From a virus: a DNA stretch of 64,000 bases. The notes below the pieces were generated by a model. That model ran no database searches. It was not told the origin of the DNA and was given only the letters and a program-made list of their open reading frames with translations. The position numbers and the translations under genes were made by a program. Where the stretch lies: IMG/VR virus record IMGVR_UViG_3300023313_000001, positions 1-64,000 of that record; one strand, 5' to 3'. Positions 8,394 through 16,314 of the stretch are shown here, one piece after another. The stretch's first letter is position 1. Each line of letters opens with the position of its first letter.

Positions 8394-9149
8394 ATGAGTT
8401 TTTGGAACACACTTAAAAATTTAACAACAGTTAAAACCGAACAAGCAGGTGATGGATTAATCAACGCGTTAGCTAAATTTGATCCTGAGGGTATGTCAGA
8501 AGCTGGAATGCGTCAGTTAGAAGAAAATGTGGATAGCATGGCTTCTGAATGTGCTGTGGCTAAGCAAGAATGGTTGAAAGAGCAGCAAGAGTATGATTCT
8601 ATACAGAAACTGTTCGACCAACGTATTGCCGCCGCAGATATATTATCTACTAAGATTAGTGCAGGAGATACGTCTGTGGAGCCTAGTCTTAACACATTGG
8701 TTCAGTTGATTGAGGATATGACTCCTGAAATTGAGAGAGAACATGAAGAAGCCGTCTACGCTAAAGAAATTTTTCACGAGTTAGAGTTAGCTACTAAAGA
8801 TGCTGCAACTCAAGTTAAAACAGCTAGAGCTGAATTCGATAAAATTAGACGAGACCTTAAACGAGCTTCAGTACAAACCGATAGAGCCAAGCGGGACGAG
8901 GAACGATCCAAAAGAGTTGCTGGAATCCGTAAGGGAGGTTCAAGTTTGGGATCTGCGATGGACGCTATGAAAAATGCAGCTGCAGAACAAACAGCCGCAG
9001 CTGATGCAGCTAAAATGAAAGCAGATTTGTTTAGACAATCTACTCCAGAAAAAGATGACCCTAATATTGCGGCCGCCCTGGTGGCATCTTCAGGGGTGGC
9101 TACATCTACGATGACAGTGTCAGAACGGTTGGCCGCGTTAAAGAAGTAA
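8394..9149 (+). CDS. PspA/IM30-family protein (YjfJ-like)
   Basis: A 251-residue, almost wholly helical coiled-coil protein with the PspA layout: an N-terminal amphipathic start (SFWNTLKNLTTVKTEQ), long heptad helices to about residue 190, then an Ala-rich tail. PspA proteins polymerise on the inner membrane and seal leaks. It has a good Shine-Dalgarno (AGAGGAA) 14 bases after the DUF2491 gene. A terminator follows, so channel, binding protein, DUF2491 and PspA form one unit. I infer protection or tuning of the membrane during infection. Confidence 0.75.
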   Translation: MSFWNTLKNLTTVKTEQAGDGLINALAKFDPEGMSEAGMRQLEENVDSMASECAVAKQEWLKEQQEYDSIQKLFDQRIAAADILSTKISAGDTSVEPSLNTLVQLIEDMTPEIEREHEEAVYAKEIFHELELATKDAATQVKTARAEFDKIRRDLKRASVQTDRAKRDEERSKRVAGIRKGGSSLGSAMDAMKNAAAEQTAAADAAKMKADLFRQSTPEKDDPNIAAALVASSGVATSTMTVSERLAALKK

Positions 9150-9190
9150 CATATTGCACCGTTGATACCAACACCTCAATGTACTATGAT

Positions 9191-9215
9191 AAGGGCCTTA
9201 AATGGTCCTTTTTTT
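9191..9215 (+). terminator. Intrinsic terminator after the PspA-like gene
   Basis: A 7-bp stem (9191-9197 with 9204-9210, one G-T pair) with a 6-base loop is followed by five more T. Confidence 0.75.
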
Positions 9216-9232
9216 ATGGTGAACTAATTCAC

Positions 9233-9544
9233 ATGAACAACACAATAGAAAGACATTTTAACAACGGATCCATAAATGGAACGATATCAGTAACTATGCG
9301 TGCTGGTATAGCTAAAGCTGTAGTGGATTTCTATGAGGATGATCAATATTGGGGGACCAAGTATTGGATCATTCCATCATATAAAACCCGTAGAGTTCAT
9401 CGTATACTATCAGGAACAAGCGCTAATTGGGTCAGCCTGATTGACAATACAGAGATGTATGATTTAGATCCAAGTACATTGGTATTTTTAGATGCTGCGT
9501 ACGCAGAGTGCCTGTATGAGCTCTTGGGTGGATATAATATATGA
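9233..9544 (+). CDS. Unknown protein, 103 residues
   Basis: The start at 9233 (MNNTIERHF) is chosen because the longer reading would run through the terminator hairpin. The protein is soluble with no recognised motif. It overlaps the following gene by four bases. Confidence 0.55.
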   Translation: MNNTIERHFNNGSINGTISVTMRAGIAKAVVDFYEDDQYWGTKYWIIPSYKTRRVHRILSGTSANWVSLIDNTEMYDLDPSTLVFLDAAYAECLYELLGGYNI

Positions 9545-9888
9545 CACAACCATTAGTCACTACAGTAGTTAAGTATGGAATTACCTATTCTATTATGATT
9601 AATCCATCAGACGACAAATATTATGTCTGTTGTGAAGTACCGGACACCAAGTGGATTATGTTGAAGATCTTGGGACTCCCATTAATTCCATGGAAGAAGT
9701 CATATTATCGAGAAGTATATATGGTTGGTGAAGGGACAGAATGGAGTGCATCAGATCATTGGGATCCAAGTAAGTGCACGTCACGTTATAGATTACAGAT
9801 GTCAACTGATGACATCACTATCATACTTACATTACAGAGTCTCACTATCACTCATGCTGCCAACGTATTGAACGAGGTTATATTATGA
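9541..9888 (+). CDS. Unknown protein, 115 residues
   Basis: It is coupled by 4-base overlaps to the genes on both sides. It has aromatic-rich beta-type sequence and no known motif. Its position directly before the NADAR gene is the only hint at a role. Confidence 0.55.
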   Translation: MTQPLVTTVVKYGITYSIMINPSDDKYYVCCEVPDTKWIMLKILGLPLIPWKKSYYREVYMVGEGTEWSASDHWDPSKCTSRYRLQMSTDDITIILTLQSLTITHAANVLNEVIL

Positions 9889-10349
9889 ATATTGGAAGTG
9901 GTTCAGGGTACCCTGCTGGCAACTTATCTAACTTTACACCCCATCCATTCGTACTGGATGGGGTTGAATGCAATTCAATGGAAGGGTTTCTGCAATCTTT
10001 AAAATTTAAAGACCCTGAAATGCAGAAGCATGTCTGTAAACTAACAGGTCGAATCGCTAAAAATAAAGGTTCAAAAAAGAAATGGTATAAAACTCAAACA
10101 CTCCATTGGAGAGGGATTGAGTATCCTAGGGATAGTAAGGAGTACCAAGATTTATTAGATCGAGCTTATCTGGCATTATCTACAAACCTAAAATTTCGTA
10201 AAGCCTTATTAGCTAGCCAACATTCAGTCCTGAAACATACCATTGGACGATCTAAATCCAATATGACAGTTTTGACTGTAAGAGAATTTTGTAGTAGACT
10301 GACGCATCTTAGAACTGAGATGCAGAATGAACAATTGATGGAGATGTAA
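9885..10349 (+). CDS. NADAR-domain protein (YbiA-like)
   Basis: The N-terminal half carries NADAR hallmarks: YPAGNLSNFTPHPFVLDG followed by the CNSMEGFLQSLKF segment, where Glu and the following helix form the active site. The family is tied to NAD and ADP-ribose chemistry, and some members remove ADP-ribose from guanine in DNA, acting as antitoxins to DarT-like enzymes. A counter-defence role in the phage is inference. Length (154 residues) is normal. It overlaps the upstream gene by four bases. Confidence 0.75.
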   Translation: MNIGSGSGYPAGNLSNFTPHPFVLDGVECNSMEGFLQSLKFKDPEMQKHVCKLTGRIAKNKGSKKKWYKTQTLHWRGIEYPRDSKEYQDLLDRAYLALSTNLKFRKALLASQHSVLKHTIGRSKSNMTVLTVREFCSRLTHLRTEMQNEQLMEM

Positions 10350-10351
10350 AG

Positions 10352-10807
10352 ATGAAGAACAACTTTGTAGTTGGAATCCTATTATTGGTTCCAATGTATA
10401 CTGTGTCAGCAAATGAAACTAACAAATACTTTGGTGATCGTAGTTGGCAGTGGAACAGTCCTAATGATAACGCAGTAAAGAATCAACAATTGATGATCCG
10501 GTGTGCTGCAAAGCCTCAATCCTGTGCTGGGTTGAATAAACCAAATAGGTCTGGTGGAGGTAATAGTGGAGGGTTAGGACTCGGTTTTGGATTGGCTAGT
10601 GGTCAAAATATTGGCAACGTCGTTAATGTAATTGTCACTGGAGATAACAATGTTGTTACTATTGCTGGTGACCAAACAAATAATGGCGATCAAGCAGTCG
10701 ATATTAACGTCAATGACAATAATATCGATGTGGTTGTAGATGACCATTCCCAAATAATTAATGGGGATGTCACCCCCGCTGTTGAACCATCAGATCCACC
10801 AATGTAA
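10352..10807 (+). CDS. Secreted Gly/Asn-rich protein, possible fibre subunit
   Basis: A signal peptide (residues 1-20, ending TVSA) precedes a mature part with a Gly-rich segment, then a Val/Asn/Asp-rich stretch (NVVNVIVTGDNNVVTIAG) with the alternating pattern seen in curlin-like beta-solenoid repeats. It lies 12 bases upstream of the CsgG-like gene, so I infer it may be a secreted substrate. No direct curlin consensus is present. Confidence 0.5.
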   Translation: MKNNFVVGILLLVPMYTVSANETNKYFGDRSWQWNSPNDNAVKNQQLMIRCAAKPQSCAGLNKPNRSGGGNSGGLGLGFGLASGQNIGNVVNVIVTGDNNVVTIAGDQTNNGDQAVDINVNDNNIDVVVDDHSQIINGDVTPAVEPSDPPM

Positions 10808-10819
10808 ATAAGGATTAAC

Positions 10820-12136
10820 ATGAAACATATTAGAACTATCCTAGCTATAATTTGTACCATAGCTGTCGTAGGATGTAGTAGTTTTGGTACAATTCACCAT
10901 GGTAAAAATGGATACAGTATAATTAACGGACCGAAGGTTACCCGTAATAATACTCCAGCTACTGTGGGACTAATGTGTGTTGGTAATACCATCAACAATG
11001 CATATCCTGGGAAAAAACGTATTAGAGTATCTATAGGCTCCATCCCAGATTTGACTGGCAAATTTTCAAATAACGACGCAGGGTATAAAGTTACTCAAGG
11101 TGCTGCACTCATGGCCTATTCCGCTCTCCAGAAAATGAAAGCAGTTCAAGTCGTTGAGCGGGCAGACACCAACATATTCCAATTTGAAACTACCTTAGCT
11201 AACCAGCGAATGTTAGGGGATCGAGTTAACTACCGTCTTCCCAATGGCCAGACAATAAACTACAGACCTATATTGAGTGGGAAGGTACTAGGCTCTGCAT
11301 ATTATGTTACTGGAGGCATTACAGAAATTAATTATAATATCTACAGCGGAGGTGGAGAACTAGATGTAGCTTGGTTTGGAGGATCACGTAGGTATGTAAT
11401 GAATATAGCCATGGATCTACGGTTAGTTAATTCTCAAACGTTGGAAGTTGTTTCTGCTCTGACTTTACAAAAGCAAATTATCGGATATGAAACCAAATTA
11501 GGGGTTTTCAAGTTCTTTGGATCTGAGTTAGTAGATCTCAACATAGGAGAAAAGAATGATGAGCCTGTGCAGCTTGGGGTGCGAACTATAATCGAACAGG
11601 GTGTGGCTGAATTGATCGGATCATTGTATAAAATAGATACTGAAAAGTTATTTGACGGATTAGAGGACAAAGGACTATTTGGAAATCAATGGATTACAGA
11701 CCCTAGAACTGTAGCAAATGCATTTTGTCCTAGAATGGACGTGGTCCATGATACTCCTACCTACCCAACACGTAACCACAATCCAGTTAAAAAATCAGGA
11801 TATGTTGGGTCGTGTACCAATTTAAAAACCAAATGTCAATTATGTAACTTGAAAAACCTAGCCAAACAACCATCCAAAAAACGCCCTGGAATATATGTTC
11901 AAATGGCATCTTTTCAAAAACCTGAAGGTTGTTTGAATGAATGGGCTTGTTTAGAAAGTAAACATGGTGATTTATTTAAAAATCAAAATTACACAATAGA
12001 TAGAACATTATCATCCACCGGACGAATTTGGCACGGGTTACTAGTGGGTCCATTTGCTAGCAACAAGAAAGCCAATCAATTTTGCTCTACCAGCAAAAAA
12101 CGTGGGTTAAACTGCTACGTTCGCAATATCAAATAA
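10820..12136 (+). CDS. CsgG/HfaB-like outer-membrane secretion lipoprotein with C-terminal SPOR domain
   Basis: The signal peptide ends in a lipobox (VVGC, Cys at about residue 19), so the mature protein is a lipoprotein. Residues of about 45-300 resemble CsgG/HfaB, the oligomeric pore that exports curli or holdfast anchor subunits. Residues of about 355-438 look like a SPOR domain (PGIYVQMASFQ, LLVGPFASNKKA), which binds denuded peptidoglycan at division sites. CsgG itself lacks SPOR, so this is a fusion. Secreted, repeat-rich proteins are encoded on both sides, as in curli and holdfast operons. Role in infection unknown. Confidence 0.7.
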   Translation: MKHIRTILAIICTIAVVGCSSFGTIHHGKNGYSIINGPKVTRNNTPATVGLMCVGNTINNAYPGKKRIRVSIGSIPDLTGKFSNNDAGYKVTQGAALMAYSALQKMKAVQVVERADTNIFQFETTLANQRMLGDRVNYRLPNGQTINYRPILSGKVLGSAYYVTGGITEINYNIYSGGGELDVAWFGGSRRYVMNIAMDLRLVNSQTLEVVSALTLQKQIIGYETKLGVFKFFGSELVDLNIGEKNDEPVQLGVRTIIEQGVAELIGSLYKIDTEKLFDGLEDKGLFGNQWITDPRTVANAFCPRMDVVHDTPTYPTRNHNPVKKSGYVGSCTNLKTKCQLCNLKNLAKQPSKKRPGIYVQMASFQKPEGCLNEWACLESKHGDLFKNQNYTIDRTLSSTGRIWHGLLVGPFASNKKANQFCSTSKKRGLNCYVRNIK

Positions 12137-12158
12137 CTTAACTAAAAGGAAACACCCT

Positions 12159-12947
12159 ATGAAAAATCTAGCAATTATATCATTACTAATCTCAACTACA
12201 GCGTTAGCTGATACTCCAAATTTAACGGTTGTCGGCGACTATACTGTCAATTACGATACGACAGTTGATATAACTGAACTGAACGCAGATGTCCTCAATA
12301 GTCAGTTCAATCATGCCAGCGCTCAATCTGCATTAATCAACGTAACACATAACAGAACTCTCGGTAATGTAGATTTAAACGCTACAGCAATTGGGAATAC
12401 AGCAACTGTATCATTGACATCTGTGGACACTGTAACCAATGTTCAGGGCAATCAAGAAGGTGGACAAACAGCATCTACTAATTTCACGTATAATAGATTA
12501 CCCAACTCAGAACTAGTTATCAATACTACTGCAGTTGGAAATAATTTTTCAATTGATACTACAGACGGTGACCTATCAATGCAAAATGTCCAGTTCAATT
12601 ATGACTCTCCAATATCGTCTGCAATTAATGTGACCAATAATAGATTCAGTGGTGGATGGGATCCTGTATTGAATGCGACTGCTATTGGCAGCAATGCTTC
12701 CGTTATCGCATCTGGTGATATTAATGTGTCTAACTTACAAGTGAATATTAACTCTCCAATGTCCTCTTCCGTTAACTTTAGCTATAATACTGGAGCTATT
12801 GGTCCATTGTCGATAAACGCTCAAACTATTGGCAACAGTTTGAACATCAGCAATCCATTAAATACCGATAATTCTGGAAACAATGATAATTCTGGAAACA
12901 ATGATACTTCTGGAAACAATGATAATTCTGAAGATGGTGGTAGTTAG
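12159..12947 (+). CDS. Secreted repeat adhesin-like protein (HfaD/curlin-like)
   Basis: A signal peptide (residues 1-17, ending ALA) precedes four or five imperfect repeats with the core NATAIGNTATVS or NTTAVGNNFSI, joined by N-rich strands. The tail is a short tandem DNSGNN repeat, encoded at about 12868-12930. The pattern suggests a secreted beta-rich fibre or adhesin, probably exported through the CsgG-like protein encoded just before it. It ends TAG TAA. Confidence 0.55.
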   Translation: MKNLAIISLLISTTALADTPNLTVVGDYTVNYDTTVDITELNADVLNSQFNHASAQSALINVTHNRTLGNVDLNATAIGNTATVSLTSVDTVTNVQGNQEGGQTASTNFTYNRLPNSELVINTTAVGNNFSIDTTDGDLSMQNVQFNYDSPISSAINVTNNRFSGGWDPVLNATAIGSNASVIASGDINVSNLQVNINSPMSSSVNFSYNTGAIGPLSINAQTIGNSLNISNPLNTDNSGNNDNSGNNDTSGNNDNSEDGGS

Positions 12948-12961
12948 TAATTACACAGTAG

Positions 12962-12992
12962 TTTAGCACAACTAAATTATAGTTGTGCTAAA
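12962..12992 (+). terminator. Perfect 12-bp hairpin after the adhesin-like gene
   Basis: Bases 12962-12973 pair with 12981-12992 around a 7-base loop. There is no T run, so it is either a weak terminator or an RNA-stabilising 3' end. Confidence 0.5.
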
Positions 12993-13109
12993 TAGTGAAT
13001 ACTAGTATCATTTAGTGTCTACCATTATACAGAGTAATAATATGAAAAAATATGAATTGAGAGGTATGAGTACATTTCGTTAGTTAATTTAACTTGGAGA
13101 AAAATACTC

Positions 13110-13796
13110 ATGATAGTACACAAAACACCTGAACTACGAATTCACGAAGTTCACCACGATCACATTGTTGTTTACGACAACATGGATGATTGGGTAGAAA
13201 ACGGCTCTAATAACTATGGTAGAAGTCACCTCATTCGCTGCCTACGGTGCAAAGCTGCCTATATGTCTACCTCACAATTCGCTGAAACCTGCATAGTTAG
13301 CACTAAGATATATAACTTTAGTGGTGATAATACACATAGATCAGTACCACACAAGGACGGACATCATTTAGTTTACACAGTAGTGATCAGAGACGAATTT
13401 GGCTACAATTTTACGTTAGATGAATTAGCTGAAGCAAGTGATGAGTATTACGAAAAGCGATCCAACTCACGATTACAAAATCGTGAGTTGGATTACTATC
13501 ACGGATCGTATATTAATCCGAACAATCGTGGCCTTCTTGAAATACACCACCCAGACAACAATTACTACCGCAAGTATCGCCACGCGTTAAAAGCTGGAAT
13601 GGGCGGATATCGCCAAATAAGAACGATGAACGAACGCCGCCAAGTTGCTGCTGGTGTAGTAGACGAGTATTCTCCAGCTATACGTCCAAATCGTAATGTT
13701 CGCAATTTACCAAATAGTTGGGACGATTTACATTATAGTCTCGAACGCACATGGAAACGCAGCAAGCATAAAAAACAATGGATGGTTAATCTATAA
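13110..13796 (+). CDS. Unknown protein, 228 residues, with CxxC motif
   Basis: A Shine-Dalgarno GGAG at 13096-13099 supports the start. The protein is hydrophilic and rich in His, Asn, Tyr and Arg, with one IRCLRCKA CxxC and no second metal pair visible. A 14-bp inverted repeat lies inside the gene. No family recognised. Confidence 0.6.
   Translation: MIVHKTPELRIHEVHHDHIVVYDNMDDWVENGSNNYGRSHLIRCLRCKAAYMSTSQFAETCIVSTKIYNFSGDNTHRSVPHKDGHHLVYTVVIRDEFGYNFTLDELAEASDEYYEKRSNSRLQNRELDYYHGSYINPNNRGLLEIHHPDNNYYRKYRHALKAGMGGYRQIRTMNERRQVAAGVVDEYSPAIRPNRNVRNLPNSWDDLHYSLERTWKRSKHKKQWMVNL
13460..13493 (+). repeat. Perfect 14-bp inverted repeat inside a coding region
   Basis: Bases 13460-13473 pair exactly with 13480-13493 around a 6-base loop. 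This is much longer than expected by chance within a gene and would form a stable RNA hairpin. Confidence 0.8.
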
Positions 13797-13813
13797 CATG
13801 GATAAATACACAT

Positions 13814-14029
13814 ATGAAAAAAGAAGCCAACCTTAAAAAAGAACTTAGAGTTCGAGAACATGAAGAAACACAACGCGTTAAGGATATAGCTGAATTAAAG
13901 AAGGCTGTTAATGCATTACGACGTGATGCCAAAAGTCAATCACGTACTATTTCTCGATTGAAGAATAATATTCGTACCATGGATAGTATGATTACTCAAT
14001 TGAGATCCAAATTATCAAAAGGAAGTTAA
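13814..14029 (+). CDS. Small coiled-coil protein, 71 residues
   Basis: It is basic, highly charged and predicted to be one long coiled coil through its whole length. It lies directly upstream of the spanin pair. The Shine-Dalgarno is poor. Possibly a lysis-related accessory, but this rests on position only. Confidence 0.5.
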   Translation: MKKEANLKKELRVREHEETQRVKDIAELKKAVNALRRDAKSQSRTISRLKNNIRTMDSMITQLRSKLSKGS

Positions 14030-14033
14030 TACA

Positions 14034-14456
14034 ATGCCTACTATGATCTTAAAATACTGGCCATACCTGCTAGCAGCTGGTGGAGCATTAGTGCTTTTCC
14101 TATACTGGAACGGTCGCAACAATGAATTAGATGATCTTCGAACACAAGTAGCTAATCAAGCTGCAGAGATTGTTATTAAAGATGCTACATACAAAGAAAA
14201 TAAACGCAAGTTGACTGATCAAATTGATCGACAAAATATTGCAATCAACAAAGCTAATGATGATTATACTGAATTAGAACGTCGTACATCAATAGCTGTT
14301 GCAGCATCAAACGCAGAAAATGCTGTACGTGTTACCAAGTTGAAGAAACAGTTAGACCTGCTTGGAAGTATTTCAACCCCACAAACATGTGAGTCTGCAA
14401 TTAATCTATTAGTTGATATAGGAGTAGCCAACAAATGGTCCACCCAGCGAAATTAA
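14034..14456 (+). CDS. i-spanin (Rz-like inner-membrane lysis protein)
   Basis: One N-terminal transmembrane helix (about residues 7-24) with the body outside is followed by a long coiled coil (about 30-110), as in Rz-type i-spanins, which fuse inner and outer membranes at the last step of lysis. The o-spanin gene overlaps its 3' end in another frame, which is the classic arrangement. Shine-Dalgarno AAGGAAG at 14019-14025. Confidence 0.75.
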   Translation: MPTMILKYWPYLLAAGGALVLFLYWNGRNNELDDLRTQVANQAAEIVIKDATYKENKRKLTDQIDRQNIAINKANDDYTELERRTSIAVAASNAENAVRVTKLKKQLDLLGSISTPQTCESAINLLVDIGVANKWSTQRN

Positions 14457-14821
14457 TACTATTGTTATCCTTTGTAACAATGACAGGATGTGCTTCCACT
14501 GGTAAAACTAAATTTATCAACCGGATTGAAACCATCACGGTGTATAAGCCAGTGTATACCCCACCAACAGAACTTAAAAACCTGAAGGTAATCCAACGTC
14601 CAGACTTACAAACGAACCACTTGACTGCAGATGATAAAGCCAATCCTGGATTGGTAGTAAAAACTGTAATTGCGTCAGAGGCCCAACTTAGAACCTATGC
14701 AGAGCAACTAGAGTCTCAAAATGACGCATATCGAAAATTGCTAAGTAAACCAGCTGATCCTGTCCCTGAGACAGAACGTAGTGTGACAACATATGAAAGT
14801 ACCAAACCTATCAAGGATTGA
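14435..14821 (+). CDS. o-spanin (Rz1-like outer-membrane lipoprotein)
   Basis: A signal peptide with lipobox MTGC (Cys at about residue 19) marks a lipoprotein. It has a Pro-containing stretch (VYKPVYTPP) and a C-terminal helical part. The gene begins inside the i-spanin gene in a different frame. Together they would form the outer/inner-membrane spanin complex. At 128 residues it is longer than lambda Rz1. Confidence 0.75.
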   Translation: MVHPAKLILLLSFVTMTGCASTGKTKFINRIETITVYKPVYTPPTELKNLKVIQRPDLQTNHLTADDKANPGLVVKTVIASEAQLRTYAEQLESQNDAYRKLLSKPADPVPETERSVTTYESTKPIKD

Positions 14822-14822
14822 T

Positions 14823-15218
14823 ATGAAATTAGTTGAAGTACACCAAAGCATCATCAACAAACAGGCATTTGATATGACTACCACCGGTATGCCTATGTAT
14901 GATAATATGATGCAAAATCGAACATACTTCAGGCAAGAAAAAGGTAAACGGTTTACATTATATAAAGACAGTTGGTCACCAGAAAAATATTTGCAACGAG
15001 CTGCACAAGGGTTTGAGAGTACAGTGCAACGACTTCAGGATACCCGCGATCAACGATTAATAGACAAATATGCTAAACAAATGCAATCTGGAGAGAAATT
15101 TCCGATATTAGTATTAGATTACTCCCACCGATTCACTCAAGAAGGTATCCATCGAGCGTTTGCTGCAATCAAAGCAGGAGTGGACATAGTTCCAGTACTA
15201 ACGGTATACTCAGCATGA
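14823..15218 (+). CDS. ParB/Srx-fold nuclease-like protein A
   Basis: 131 residues from ATG 14823, one base after the o-spanin stop. The C-terminal half (FPILVLDYSHRFTQEGIHRA) has the ParB/sulfiredoxin-like pattern of a beta strand, a turn and an RH/IHR helix. It is followed by a second protein of the same type, suggesting tandem duplication and divergence. DNA binding or nuclease action is family knowledge; the target is unknown. Confidence 0.5.
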   Translation: MKLVEVHQSIINKQAFDMTTTGMPMYDNMMQNRTYFRQEKGKRFTLYKDSWSPEKYLQRAAQGFESTVQRLQDTRDQRLIDKYAKQMQSGEKFPILVLDYSHRFTQEGIHRAFAAIKAGVDIVPVLTVYSA

Positions 15219-15607
15219 AATTAATGGAATTGAATTTAAATTGGGCAGATTCTAGTAACGCAGAGCGACCACACAACTTCGATAGCGAAGACTATACTTT
15301 GCTAATATGCAATATCAGTGATGTTTTTTCACATACTGATCAAGACTATCGGTTAGACTTAGACTCGAATACTGGTGGGTCCAACGCTATAGGAAATCGG
15401 TTGGATCGCGCAACACAACATTTTCAGAACGGTAATCCAATGGATCCTCCTGAAGTGGCGTATAGTGTACACACCAACAATATCACGTTCACTAATGGCA
15501 GACACCGATCGCTAGCTGCCTACCAGATGGGAGAAGAATACATCCCAATGTTTGTGTACTCTCCAACAATCGAGCAATTCAAAAAATTAGTGCGAACTAA
15601 ATCATAA
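15215..15607 (+). CDS. ParB/Srx-fold nuclease-like protein B
   Basis: 130 residues, overlapping the previous gene by four bases. It carries PPEVAYSVHTNNITFTNGRH followed by RSLAAYQMGEEYIP, the ParB-like GRHR motif and helix. It is probably a diverged paralogue of the protein before it. Confidence 0.6.
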   Translation: MKLMELNLNWADSSNAERPHNFDSEDYTLLICNISDVFSHTDQDYRLDLDSNTGGSNAIGNRLDRATQHFQNGNPMDPPEVAYSVHTNNITFTNGRHRSLAAYQMGEEYIPMFVYSPTIEQFKKLVRTKS

Positions 15608-15636
15608 ATAGATTGATACGCAGTATGAGGATAACA

Positions 15637-16314
15637 ATGAATTTACTTAAAGCAGTACATTTGAATGATTGGTCTATGATAGACCAACTTAATGAAGCTC
15701 AGGCTCTCGAACCTCTTGAACTCCGCAAGGAACAAGAAGCAGTTATTATTGCACGTATCAAAAAATTAGCGAAAGATCCTAAAGAACAGTTCCCCAACGC
15801 TCTTGCACTAGTTCATCGTAGCTACGAAGAGCAAGAATGGGAACGACAAGACTCTATTGGTGATATAGTTCGTCCATCACCGTCGGACAGAAAAGCATGG
15901 GCTCAATATGAAGATATGATTAAAGTTGCAGTGAAAATGCTTAGCAAATTCCGTGGATCTAAAGGAGATTGGAGGTCGGATGCTTTTGATACCGTACCCA
16001 CTAATCAGCGAGCAAGCATGGGTAGCATGGCTGCAGCTAGAGTTAGTGAATCGACGATCCGTTCTAACTGGCAAAGTTTAGCAATGTTGAATATTGTTAT
16101 GGAGGCAGTCCACGATGATGATACCACTTTTAGAAATAATGGAGTATATGAAAACACAACATTAGGAGCGGTTGCTGATAGAGTTGTGGTAGACGCATCC
16201 GAACTTGGGTATATAGTTACTGAAGGAGCATCGACTGATGATAGTATATCATTGACGATATATGATGACCAATGTGAAGTTGTGGATTGTGTTAAGCTAT
16301 GTCTTCAAGATTAA
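15637..16314 (+). CDS. Unknown protein, 225 residues, with possible capsid-targeting leader
   Basis: ATG 15637 is chosen for its GAGGA Shine-Dalgarno. The first 23 residues (MNLLKAVHLNDWSMIDQLNE) end in an L-x-E site of the kind cut by T4-type prohead protease, as in other proteins of this window. The rest is soluble, helical and of unknown family. It overlaps the following DUF723 gene by 16 bases. Confidence 0.55.
   Translation: MNLLKAVHLNDWSMIDQLNEAQALEPLELRKEQEAVIIARIKKLAKDPKEQFPNALALVHRSYEEQEWERQDSIGDIVRPSPSDRKAWAQYEDMIKVAVKMLSKFRGSKGDWRSDAFDTVPTNQRASMGSMAAARVSESTIRSNWQSLAMLNIVMEAVHDDDTTFRNNGVYENTTLGAVADRVVVDASELGYIVTEGASTDDSISLTIYDDQCEVVDCVKLCLQD

Noticed and set aside
13801-13808. GATAAATA as a late promoter for the gene at 13814
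   Set aside because: The implied start would fall on the ATG itself, leaving no leader.
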